Below are positions 1 to 6,116 of a DNA stretch of 6,132 bases, one piece after another. Origin of the DNA: an uncultured Eubacteriaceae bacterium (GTDB taxonomy: Bacteria > Bacillota > Clostridia > Eubacteriales > Eubacteriaceae); NCBI GenBank assembly GCA_947625175.1, contig CANQNI010000098.1, positions 1 through 6,132 on the forward strand, given 5' to 3'. The translations under genes and the position numbers were made by a program. Below the pieces are notes generated by a model, which worked only from the letters and a program-made list of their open reading frames with translations, had not been told where the DNA came from and did not search any database. Within the stretch, counting starts at the first letter, position 1. Every line of letters begins with the position of its first letter.

Positions 1-918
1 TTCTAATCCAGCCCCGCTAATAACAAAGAAAAAAGTAAAAAGAGGAGCAGTCCAGTTATCGGCTCTTTGCATTAAATCGGTTGCTAGAGGACTTAAGTTG
101 CAGAAAATAGTTCCAAGCATCATACAAACTAAGAGAGAACTAAATGATATAGTTATCGAACCGAGGTTATAAGTTAGGGAGGATAAAGCTACTGTTAATA
201 CTACAAAACCTATTGTTAAGGCTAACCGGTTAGTATTTGATAAAAAGAATCTTTCAAGATATGTAAGAAAAGCTCCAAGAATTGATCCAAGGATTAATGA
301 AAATAGAATCTCTACTAAAGGATTAATAAAAACTGAAATAAAATCAAAGGCATTACTGTTAATTGCTTTAGCGATTCCAAAACTAATAGCAAAAACTATT
401 AATCCTACAGCATCATCTAGAGCTACAATAGGTAAAAGTAAATTAGTTAATTCACCTTTAGCTTTATATTGTCTAACAACCATTAAAGTAGCAGCGGGTG
501 CAGTAGCTGTTGCAATAGCTCCTAAAGTTATTGCTACTGGAATAGATATTTTATCAGGATAGATAAAATGAGCTATTAAAAGTGCTATATCCGTAAAAAT
601 AGCAGCAACTAGAGCTTGAACTATCCCAATTACAGTAGCAGCTTTACCAGTCCGTTTTAAATCTTCTAAACGAAATTCGCTCCCAATAGCAAAAGCAATA
701 AAACCTAAGGCCGTATTAGATAAAGGTTCAAAACTAGAAACTTCAGCATTTGTATTAAAACCAACACCAGGAATTCCTAAAGCTCCCAATAAATAAGGTC
801 CAAGTAAAACGCCTGTTATTAGATAAGCCGTAACATCAGGAAGATGAAGTGGTTTCATTATTCGAGTCATTAGTAATCCAGCAATTATAGCAAAACCTAG
901 AGCTAAAAGTTGATTCAT
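1..918 (-). CDS. CPA2-family cation:proton antiporter (Na+/H+ or K+/H+), C-terminus cut by window edge
   Basis: Translating the minus strand from 918 gives 306 uninterrupted codons to the window edge. CPA2 exchangers usually have about 380-400 residues in the membrane part, so roughly 80-100 residues, plus any cytoplasmic RCK domain, lie outside. The protein is a string of hydrophobic segments. Family marks are the early YLITGVLLGP stretch (residues 32-41), FAIGSEF (76-82), the discontinuous-helix motif TAPAAT (139-144), the Asp pair in ALDDAVGL (D168-D169, the ion-binding aspartates of NapA-like electrogenic exchangers), and FFVISGAGLE at the cut end. It should swap Na+ or K+ for H+ across the cytoplasmic membrane; the ion cannot be told from sequence. 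The ATG at 916-918 is preceded by AAAAGGA four bases upstream, which supports this start. The gene follows the deacetylase operon but lies beyond that operon's terminator, so it is probably its own unit. The family call is firm; the substrate is open. Confidence 0.93.
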   Translation of the reverse strand, partial: MNQLLALGFAIIAGLLMTRIMKPLHLPDVTAYLITGVLLGPYLLGALGIPGVGFNTNAEVSSFEPLSNTALGFIAFAIGSEFRLEDLKRTGKAATVIGIVQALVAAIFTDIALLIAHFIYPDKISIPVAITLGAIATATAPAATLMVVRQYKAKGELTNLLLPIVALDDAVGLIVFAISFGIAKAINSNAFDFISVFINPLVEILFSLILGSILGAFLTYLERFFLSNTNRLALTIGFVVLTVALSSLTYNLGSITISFSSLLVCMMLGTIFCNLSPLATDLMQRADNWTAPLFTFFFVISGAGLE

Positions 919-949
919 AGTTTCCTTTTGTCCTTTTATTAAATCGATT

Positions 950-987
950 AAACGAAAAGAGGTAATACCTTAAATTTGTATTACCTC
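950..987 (-). terminator. Intrinsic terminator closing the phosphodiesterase-TPR-deacetylase operon
   Basis: The arms GAGGTAATAC (978-987 read on the minus strand) and GTATTACCTC (959-968) form a perfect 10-bp stem around a 9-base loop. On the minus strand the stem is followed at once by TTTTCGTTT (958-950). The plus strand has no T-tract after the stem, so it works leftward only. It begins 37 bases beyond the deacetylase stop codon and lies upstream of the antiporter start, so it separates the two units. A promoter-like motif just before it (1001-1009) means it could instead act as a leader attenuator for the antiporter. Confidence 0.85.
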
Positions 988-1000
988 AAATATTCTAATA

Positions 1001-1009
1001 ATTATATCA
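1001..1009 (-). promoter_or_regulatory. Possible extended -10 promoter for the antiporter
   Basis: On the minus strand this reads TGATATAAT, a perfect extended -10 (TGnTATAAT). The only -35-like hexamer is TTGAAT at 1026-1031, overlapping the deacetylase stop codon, with a long 19-base spacer. Transcription would start near 994 and run almost directly into the terminator hairpin at 959-987, giving a leader of about 75 bases. Perfect TATAAT boxes arise often by chance in DNA this AT-rich, so this is a candidate only. It is the best promoter candidate for the antiporter that I can see. Confidence 0.4.
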
Positions 1010-1023
1010 CTTGTATTTTAATT

Positions 1024-1872
1024 CTATTCAAATTTAGCTTTATCAAAATTATAGGATGGATCTAGGGTTAGAAATGTATAACCATTGGCCTTTAACTGAG
1101 TAATTAATGGTTCTAGAGCTTCTCGAGTAGTAGTCTTGTCTGGTTTTTCTCCATGACATAAGATAATAGAAACAGGATTTTGGGCAACTTCAGTTTCTAT
1201 TTTAGAAATAACCTCAGGAGTTGATAAAATAACATCAGCTCCATCACCAGCAGAGGCTGTCCAGTCAAAATAGTTATATCCTAATGAAGTTAGTGCATTA
1301 ATATTAGTAGAATCAGTTATATTGGATCCACCAGGGAATCTAAATATTTTAACTGGCTCGACACCTGTTATACTTCTTATATTATTTTCCTGTTGAATTA
1401 CATCATCAATAAAAGCTTGAGTATTATTATATAAACTGTAATCATGACTATAAGAATGATTAGCTAAAACATGACCTTCATTAACAATTCGTCTATAAAT
1501 TTCTTCGTTTTCAGGTCCAGTTCTTCCGTTAGTAAAGAAAGTAGCTTGAACATCATTTCTTTTAAGAATATCTAAAACTTCATTGGAACAAAGATCAGGA
1601 CCATCATCAAAAGTTAAAAAAACAATTTTAGTATTTTCATCAATATTACCGGATAAAATTTGGTTTTTAGCGGTTTCAATCTGTAATTGTTTTTGGGCTT
1701 CAATTTGTTGTTGCAGATCCAGTTGGGCTTTCTGTTCCTTTTGAATCTGTTCTTTTTCTTGAGCCTGTTTTATATTTTCCTGATTTTTATTATAAAAAGT
1801 AAAACCTAAGATAAATATTACTGTTAAAAAAATAATTAATAATAGAATCCACTTTCCTTTTTTTAATAGCAT
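1024..1872 (-). CDS. Membrane-anchored polysaccharide deacetylase (NodB / CE4 family), probably peptidoglycan or exopolysaccharide
   Basis: This 282-residue protein removes N-acetyl (or other acetyl) groups from a glycan, most likely GlcNAc or MurNAc of peptidoglycan, outside the membrane. After a short basic start (MLLKKGK) comes one hydrophobic helix (about 8-26) with no lipobox Cys, so it is a signal anchor. A Gln/Glu/Lys-rich coiled-coil stalk follows (about 29-72), then the NodB domain (about 82-273). All five CE4 motifs are present: TFDDGPD (87-93; D89 predicted catalytic base, D90 metal ligand), HSYSH (H139 and H143, metal ligands), RFPGGS (178-183), DWTASAGD (203-210) and LCHG (238-241; H240 catalytic acid). 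The domain should therefore be active with a divalent metal. The ATG at 1870-1872 has GGGGA (1877-1881) five bases upstream. The gene is last in a three-gene operon, 12 bases after the TPR-like gene and in the same frame. Exact substrate is unknown; PgdA-like activity is an inference. Confidence 0.93.
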   Translation of the reverse strand: MLLKKGKWILLLIIFLTVIFILGFTFYNKNQENIKQAQEKEQIQKEQKAQLDLQQQIEAQKQLQIETAKNQILSGNIDENTKIVFLTFDDGPDLCSNEVLDILKRNDVQATFFTNGRTGPENEEIYRRIVNEGHVLANHSYSHDYSLYNNTQAFIDDVIQQENNIRSITGVEPVKIFRFPGGSNITDSTNINALTSLGYNYFDWTASAGDGADVILSTPEVISKIETEVAQNPVSIILCHGEKPDKTTTREALEPLITQLKANGYTFLTLDPSYNFDKAKFE

Positions 1873-1884
1873 TGTTTCCCCAAG

Positions 1885-3516
1885 TTATTTCTTTCTTTTT
1901 TTCTTTTTTCTTCTGTTCTTTAAATTCTTCTTATTTTTCTTTTTATAAATTCGTTTCTTTTTAGTGAAAGAACTTTTATGACCATACTCTATCTCATTAT
2001 TTAATTCCAATAATTTTAACATCTCTTGAGTTTTAATAAGGTCTTCGTTTTCAGGGTCTTCCTTTAATAAATTTTCAGTCATTTTAGTAACTCTAGTATA
2101 AATTTTTCTTGGAATTAAAGAATAAGTATAAGTCATTAATTTATTAGATGCTAACTCAAATAAGCGAGTTTTTAAATTATGGTCACAATTATCAAATTGG
2201 TCGAAAATACCTATTTTATCAAGATTATTATAAATTCTATTAACAAAATTGTTATACTCTTTTTCCGTTAAAATTTGAGCTTCACTTAATAGAAACAGAA
2301 TTTCACAAGATACATAAATACATTCTTCAAAAGTAACAAACTGTAAATATTCTGTTTTAATTAATTTTAGAAATTCATTAAAATACTTTTCAATCTCTAT
2401 AATTTTCTTTTCCTGGATAGCAATTTTTATCAAAAAAAGTAAAGTATAAACATTATTTTCATAAAATTCATAATTAATATCAAATTGACTAATTAAATCT
2501 AAATTTTGTTGTAAGTGCTTTAACGCTTTATCATAATTTTCAATTTCAAAATAATTATCAGCTAAAAAAAGATTTGCGCTGATAAGATTATTTGCTTGTA
2601 TTGTTTCATATTGATTTAGACTTCTTTTACTTAAATAGTTAATTCCTTTAATAAGTGAATTAATTGATTGTTCAATATTTTCTTTGCGTTTAAAAATAAC
2701 TCCTTGTAAAATATAATTTCTAGCTAGCTCATTCTCTATTAAGATATGAGTGTTCTTTTCTTGATATTTATTAAGAAATTTAATAGCTAAATCGGATAAT
2801 TCATAAGCTAAATCTAATTGATTGTGATCAAAATAATAATCTGCTTCATTCGAAAAAGTTAAATTATCCAAAAAGAGTTCCACAGTACAAATTGGATTAT
2901 CAATAAGATCTTTTAAAATTAAATTAGTTAGTTCAATTGTTTGATTAAAAATAGCATCATTATCAAGACTATTTCTAATATAGGCTAGAGAATTAATACA
3001 ATCTTGAATAATAGAAATTTTCTGATTATTAAACTGATTATCAGATAATAAAATCTTTATTAATTGCTTAAGCTTTTTGAAAAATTCTAAACTTAGTTCA
3101 ATTTGATCTCTATCAATTAAAGTTTGAATAATAAAAAATAGTAAATGAATACCTATATCTAAATAAAATATATCTTGAGTTTTGTCGTATTCATATTCAA
3201 TAATTTTAAAAAGCTTATTTTTTAAAAACGATTTATCTTCTTTATTATCTTCTAATATTAGATTACTATATCTAATAACTGTCACATAAAATTTTAATTT
3301 TTTATTTTGACTGGGAATACTACGTTCCTTTAATTCCTGATAAACTTCATTACAATAATCTAAAGATTTTTTATAATTACCTTGAACATTTTCAAAAAAA
3401 GCTGTTTTTATTTTAGTAGTAATTGTTTCTAAATGTTCAATTTCTTCATTAGCAACTTCAGAATCTAGTTTAAAAAAATCTAATAGTTTTTCGATTTCGG
3501 AATATAGCTTATTCAT
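1885..3516 (-). CDS. TPR-like helical repeat protein with a Lys/Arg-rich C-terminal tail, function unknown
   Basis: I do not recognise a named family for this 543-residue protein. It is rich in Leu, Ile, Asn, Lys and Glu and looks all-helical. Segments that read like tetratricopeptide helices include NYKKSLDYCNEVYQEL (47-62), HNQLDLAYELSDLAIKFL (231-248), ENIEQSINSLIKGINYL (279-295) and, clearest, ADNYFEIENYDKALKHLQQ (319-337). There is no signal peptide or membrane helix, so it should be cytoplasmic. The last 30 residues (514-543) hold 20 Lys or Arg, ending RRKKKKRKK, which could bind nucleic acid, acidic lipid head groups or an acidic partner. The gene starts 8 bases after the phosphodiesterase stop and has no clear Shine-Dalgarno site, so translation is probably coupled. 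Its DNA is visibly more AT-rich than that of its neighbours, partly because of its Lys/Asn/Ile content. Role as scaffold or adaptor for the flanking envelope enzymes is inference from position only. Confidence 0.8.
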   Translation of the reverse strand: MNKLYSEIEKLLDFFKLDSEVANEEIEHLETITTKIKTAFFENVQGNYKKSLDYCNEVYQELKERSIPSQNKKLKFYVTVIRYSNLILEDNKEDKSFLKNKLFKIIEYEYDKTQDIFYLDIGIHLLFFIIQTLIDRDQIELSLEFFKKLKQLIKILLSDNQFNNQKISIIQDCINSLAYIRNSLDNDAIFNQTIELTNLILKDLIDNPICTVELFLDNLTFSNEADYYFDHNQLDLAYELSDLAIKFLNKYQEKNTHILIENELARNYILQGVIFKRKENIEQSINSLIKGINYLSKRSLNQYETIQANNLISANLFLADNYFEIENYDKALKHLQQNLDLISQFDINYEFYENNVYTLLFLIKIAIQEKKIIEIEKYFNEFLKLIKTEYLQFVTFEECIYVSCEILFLLSEAQILTEKEYNNFVNRIYNNLDKIGIFDQFDNCDHNLKTRLFELASNKLMTYTYSLIPRKIYTRVTKMTENLLKEDPENEDLIKTQEMLKLLELNNEIEYGHKSSFTKKKRIYKKKNKKNLKNRRKKKKRKK

Positions 3517-3524
3517 ATTAATTT

Positions 3525-5453
3525 CTATTCTTCTACTTCAAATTCAGTAATATTTATATCAAAAAAAGTATTCATTAAATAACGAAATGCGTAGTTTTTC
3601 TTATTTGAATTATAAACTTTAACTACATCATCAATTGTTTTTCTAGCCATAGCAATATCATTAGTAACTATATTATTAATTCCTTCTTCTGTTAAGGTTT
3701 TAATCTCATCTTCATTATCTACTGTCCATGCAAAAATCTGTTTTGAATTATCATGAATCGTATCAATTAAACTTCCTGTAATAAAACTCTGTTCAATACT
3801 AAAAAAATCTATTGGAAGGTATTGAATCTCTCCAAAAGCAATTGAAGTATTATAACAGGTATTAATCTTAGAATCTAATTCTTCAACTTTAAATAATGTT
3901 TCTAAATCAACAGAAGCAAAAAATCCATCTTCATAAAGATTATTATCCTGAAAAATCTTAACAGCCGTTTCAACCATATCATGATCATCAGCGGTTGGTT
4001 TTAATTCTATATTCATTTTAATTCTACCCTTACAAATTTGAATAGCATCTTCAAATGTGATTATTCTTTCAGAAGCAAATTCTGGAGAAAAATGAGTACC
4101 TATATCTACATCTTTTAATTCTTCTAAAGTTGACTGGGAAATTATTTTATTAATTCCAAATCGTTTTGATAAATCATTATCGTGGGATACTACTAAAACT
4201 CCATCTTTAGTTTGAGTTAAATCAAATTCAACATAATCAGCTCCTAATTCAATAGCCTTTTCTATAGAAGATCTAGAATTTTCTGGAGCAAGGGAAGAAG
4301 CACCACGATGAGCAGTTATAGCCGGACCTTTAATTGTATTAATATAACTTCTATAATTAACTAGAATATAAGCAGCTCCAGCATGAGCTACTATAGCAAT
4401 AATAAATATTAATGAAGTTAGAGTAACTAAAGTTCGTTTGAAAAAAGGAATTCGGATATTATTAACTATTAAAGAGTTTGACTCTGATGATACTTCAACA
4501 TTATAAATGTAATAGGCACTAACAAATGTTGTAGTCATGGAAACTGTGAATAAAGTATTTAAAGTGATAAGTAGTAATTGAGTTACTGATAGAAATCCTA
4601 TAACACCACTCATTAATACTGAAATATGGTTAGCTTCCAAAGCTTGATAAACAACAAATCCTCCGATCATTATAATTACTATCATTAGAATTCCTATCGA
4701 GATAATTCGTAATAGGACAACAAAGATAGCCCAATAAAACTGCATTCTTCTAAAACGAAATAATTTACTTTTCATTAACTTCAAACTTTCAATTACTGAT
4801 TGATTAAATGAGAGATTCCCTAAAACAAAAAAATCAAAACTAAAAAAAGTAAAGTAAACAAAAAGAACTAAAATTATTAATATAGCAGCATAAAGAAATA
4901 ACATCCAAGGAACTTCTAAGATATATTCTTCAATGAAATGAGGAACAGAAATTGAAGAAATAAAAGTATCTCCTACTCCAGTCGATGTTAATGGCATTAG
5001 AATTAAAACATATATAATTGCTAACCAGTTTTTAGGAAAAATAATTTCAAATGATTTCTTAGCACTTTGAACTATTAATCCAAAAAAACTAACCTTTCTT
5101 TTGTAATAACTTTCGTTAACCAGATAAACAATTCCTACAATTTCAAATAAACAGAAAAAGGCTAGTATAAGAACTGAAAGAATTACTGTAATATCAAAAA
5201 TTGGGTTTAATAGAGCAGTTAAAATATTATCATATCCAATATATTCTATTCCTGTAATAGAAAGTACAAAAGAGAGAATGACACTTACTAAAGGCTTGAT
5301 TATATTTTCAGTCAAAAATACATAAATAAATAAAAATGGAACTAAAACCCAGATATTATAGAGTAAAAGATTTACGCTGAATTTTAATAACCTTATAAAT
5401 TCATACGCCATCTCTTTTTCTTTTTGAATTCTATTTTTAATAATTTTTTTCAT
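3525..5453 (-). CDS. Glycerophosphodiester phosphodiesterase with large N-terminal membrane domain
   Basis: This 642-residue protein should hydrolyse glycerophosphodiesters to glycerol 3-phosphate plus an alcohol. Residues about 20-365 form a polytopic membrane domain with roughly seven or eight hydrophobic helices (for example 24-48, 86-112, 143-155, 183-210, 239-268, 280-310, 341-366), like the membrane region found ahead of GDPD domains in many Bacillota. The GDPD TIM barrel follows (about 377-605): AHRGAS (H382, R383), APENS (E391), VEFDLTQTKDG (E409, D411), SHDND (H424), NIELKP (E483) and FAWTVDN (W576). The catalytic histidines and the metal-binding acidic residues are all there, so it should be active. 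Placement just after the last helix suggests the catalytic domain faces outward, but topology is inferred. The ATG at 5451-5453 lacks a good Shine-Dalgarno site; Met15 (5409-5411, MAYEFIRLL) is an alternative start preceded by AGAAAAAGAG with no spacer. It is the first gene of the operon. Confidence 0.92.
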   Translation of the reverse strand: MKKIIKNRIQKEKEMAYEFIRLLKFSVNLLLYNIWVLVPFLFIYVFLTENIIKPLVSVILSFVLSITGIEYIGYDNILTALLNPIFDITVILSVLILAFFCLFEIVGIVYLVNESYYKRKVSFFGLIVQSAKKSFEIIFPKNWLAIIYVLILMPLTSTGVGDTFISSISVPHFIEEYILEVPWMLFLYAAILIILVLFVYFTFFSFDFFVLGNLSFNQSVIESLKLMKSKLFRFRRMQFYWAIFVVLLRIISIGILMIVIIMIGGFVVYQALEANHISVLMSGVIGFLSVTQLLLITLNTLFTVSMTTTFVSAYYIYNVEVSSESNSLIVNNIRIPFFKRTLVTLTSLIFIIAIVAHAGAAYILVNYRSYINTIKGPAITAHRGASSLAPENSRSSIEKAIELGADYVEFDLTQTKDGVLVVSHDNDLSKRFGINKIISQSTLEELKDVDIGTHFSPEFASERIITFEDAIQICKGRIKMNIELKPTADDHDMVETAVKIFQDNNLYEDGFFASVDLETLFKVEELDSKINTCYNTSIAFGEIQYLPIDFFSIEQSFITGSLIDTIHDNSKQIFAWTVDNEDEIKTLTEEGINNIVTNDIAMARKTIDDVVKVYNSNKKNYAFRYLMNTFFDINITEFEVEE

Positions 5454-5532
5454 AATTAATTATTTTAAGTTTCTTTAGTAATAGTTTACCAAGTTAACTG
5501 ATTTATTTAAATTATTTAAAGAAATTAATAGT
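5454..5532. other. Short AT-rich gap upstream of the operon; promoter not resolved
   Basis: This stretch must hold the operon promoter unless transcription reads through the STAS terminator. On the minus strand the only pairing I can find is TTGGTA (5487-5492) with TAAAAT (5462-5467), 19 bases apart. That would place the start within a base or two of the ATG and give a leaderless message, so it is weak. The gap also contains the palindrome AGTTAACT (5492-5499) and the inverted repeat at 5506-5520. There is no open reading frame worth reporting. Confidence 0.4.
5506..5520. repeat. Short inverted repeat upstream of the operon
   Basis: TTTAAAT and ATTTAAA form perfect 7-bp arms around a single central T. 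A one-base centre cannot make a stable RNA hairpin, so if it matters it would be as a protein-binding site on DNA. It lies about 53 bases upstream of the phosphodiesterase start. All its bases are A or T in an AT-rich gap, so chance is a serious alternative. Confidence 0.3.
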
Positions 5533-5560
5533 AAAAAAGCCACCCGGTTTATAGGATGGC
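5533..5560 (-). terminator. Intrinsic terminator after the STAS gene
   Basis: On the minus strand GCCATCC (5554-5560) pairs with GGGTGGC (5539-5545) through seven base pairs including one T-G wobble, around an 8-base loop, followed by six Ts (5538-5533). It lies 19 bases past the STAS stop codon. The plus strand lacks a T-tract after the stem. It separates the STAS gene from the operon downstream, though with a 7-bp stem some readthrough is possible. Confidence 0.82.
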
Positions 5561-5579
5561 AATTAGATTTAATTAAATT

Positions 5580-5882
5580 TTATTGTTCAATTTCCATAAA
5601 TTCATCAAGACCTGTAGTATTTAGAATATCTAGAATAAAATCATGAGCATTAATTACTTTAACTTTTCTTTTATCTGGTCCTGGAGTCTTTAAAACTTTA
5701 ATCATTACTCGAAGCCCTGAAGAAGCAATGTAATCTAAATTTTCAAAATCAAAAGTAACAGTTTCTATATTATCATCAAGAACACTAAGTTGTTCATCTA
5801 AAATAGGGGCATTATTAGTATCTAAACTTCCTTCAACTCTTACAATAAGCTCATTCCCATTTTTGGTTAATTCGGATTTCAC
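5580..5882 (-). CDS. STAS-domain anti-sigma factor antagonist (SpoIIAA/RsbV-like)
   Basis: This 100-residue protein is a single STAS domain, the normal length for the family. In partner-switching systems such a protein, when unphosphorylated, binds an anti-sigma kinase and frees a sigma factor or other target. Key features are the early strand with VEGSLDTNNAP (16-26), the strand TVTFDFENLDYI (41-52), and the phosphorylation-loop motif DYIASSGLRV (50-59), with Ser54-Ser55 before Gly56 holding the phosphorylatable serine. The C-terminal helices (ILDILNTTGLDEFMEI, 83-98) fit the fold. The start is GTG (5880-5882), supported by AAGGAG seven bases upstream; no other start fits as well. No partner kinase (RsbW/SpoIIAB-like), phosphatase or sigma gene is in the window, and the gene appears to be monocistronic, so its target is unknown. 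It is not possible to say whether it acts on general stress, sporulation or something else. Confidence 0.93.
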   Translation of the reverse strand: MKSELTKNGNELIVRVEGSLDTNNAPILDEQLSVLDDNIETVTFDFENLDYIASSGLRVMIKVLKTPGPDKRKVKVINAHDFILDILNTTGLDEFMEIEQ

Positions 5883-5889
5883 TATAAAA

Positions 5890-5895
5890 CTCCTT
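5890..5895 (-). promoter_or_regulatory. Strong ribosome binding site that fixes the GTG start of the STAS gene
   Basis: AAGGAG on the minus strand lies seven bases before the GTG at 5880-5882. This is near-ideal in strength and spacing, and it decides the non-ATG start. Confidence 0.85.
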
Positions 5896-6039
5896 ATATA
5901 ATTTTAATTGAATAATTTCCTCATTATTTTATTTCAAAACAATTACCGTTATTGTTCTAATAATTAAACTACATAAATAGATGATTTTTTTCAAGTGATG
6001 AATGTTAATTTTATTTAGTTTAATTAAATGTATAGATAA

Positions 6040-6048
6040 ATTATATCA
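6040..6048 (-). promoter_or_regulatory. Extended -10 promoter, likely for the STAS gene
   Basis: The minus strand reads TGATATAAT, a perfect extended -10. The hexamer 17 bases upstream is ACTTTT (6063-6068), a poor -35, so recognition would rely on the extended element and the A/T-rich DNA upstream. Transcription would start near 6033 and give a leader of about 150 bases. A TTGAAA at 5989-5994 is followed 17 bases later only by TAGTTT, so I rank that site lower. No alternative-sigma (SigB-type GGGTAT) box is visible. Confidence 0.5.
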
Positions 6049-6096
6049 GCTTTAATTACTACAAAAGTGAATTAAATTTTGTTACTTAAGTATAAA

Positions 6097-6116
6097 TTTA
6101 GAAAAAAAATTCTAAA
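6097..6116. repeat. Inverted repeat upstream of the STAS promoter
   Basis: TTTAGAA and TTCTAAA form perfect 7-bp arms around six As. The centre is about 73 bases upstream of the predicted STAS transcription start, a position where an activator site would fit. It is not a good terminator on either strand: each arm has only one G-C pair and no clean T-tract follows. It may be chance in AT-rich DNA. Confidence 0.3.

Noticed and set aside
1024..1872. Deacetylase as a sporulation protein (PdaA/PdaB type)
   Set aside because: The catalytic motifs are general to CE4 enzymes, and the coiled-coil stalk and operon partners do not point to a spore-specific role.
1888..1975. Low-complexity pyrimidine tract on the plus strand as a repeat or mobile-element end
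   Set aside because: It is simply the coding sequence of the Lys/Arg-rich tail (AAA, AAG, AGA codons) read on the opposite strand.
5580..5882. STAS protein as a sulfate transporter tail or stressosome RsbR/RsbS component
   Set aside because: It is a stand-alone domain of 100 residues with no transporter helices and no N-terminal globin-like sensor; a simple antagonist fits best.
5883..6039. Riboswitch or structured RNA in the STAS leader
   Set aside because: No recognisable conserved riboswitch core or strong multi-stem fold is visible; the leader is mostly A and T.
6097..6116. Terminator of a gene beyond the right edge
   Set aside because: The 7-bp stem has a single G-C pair per side, and neither strand has a clean T-tract directly after it.
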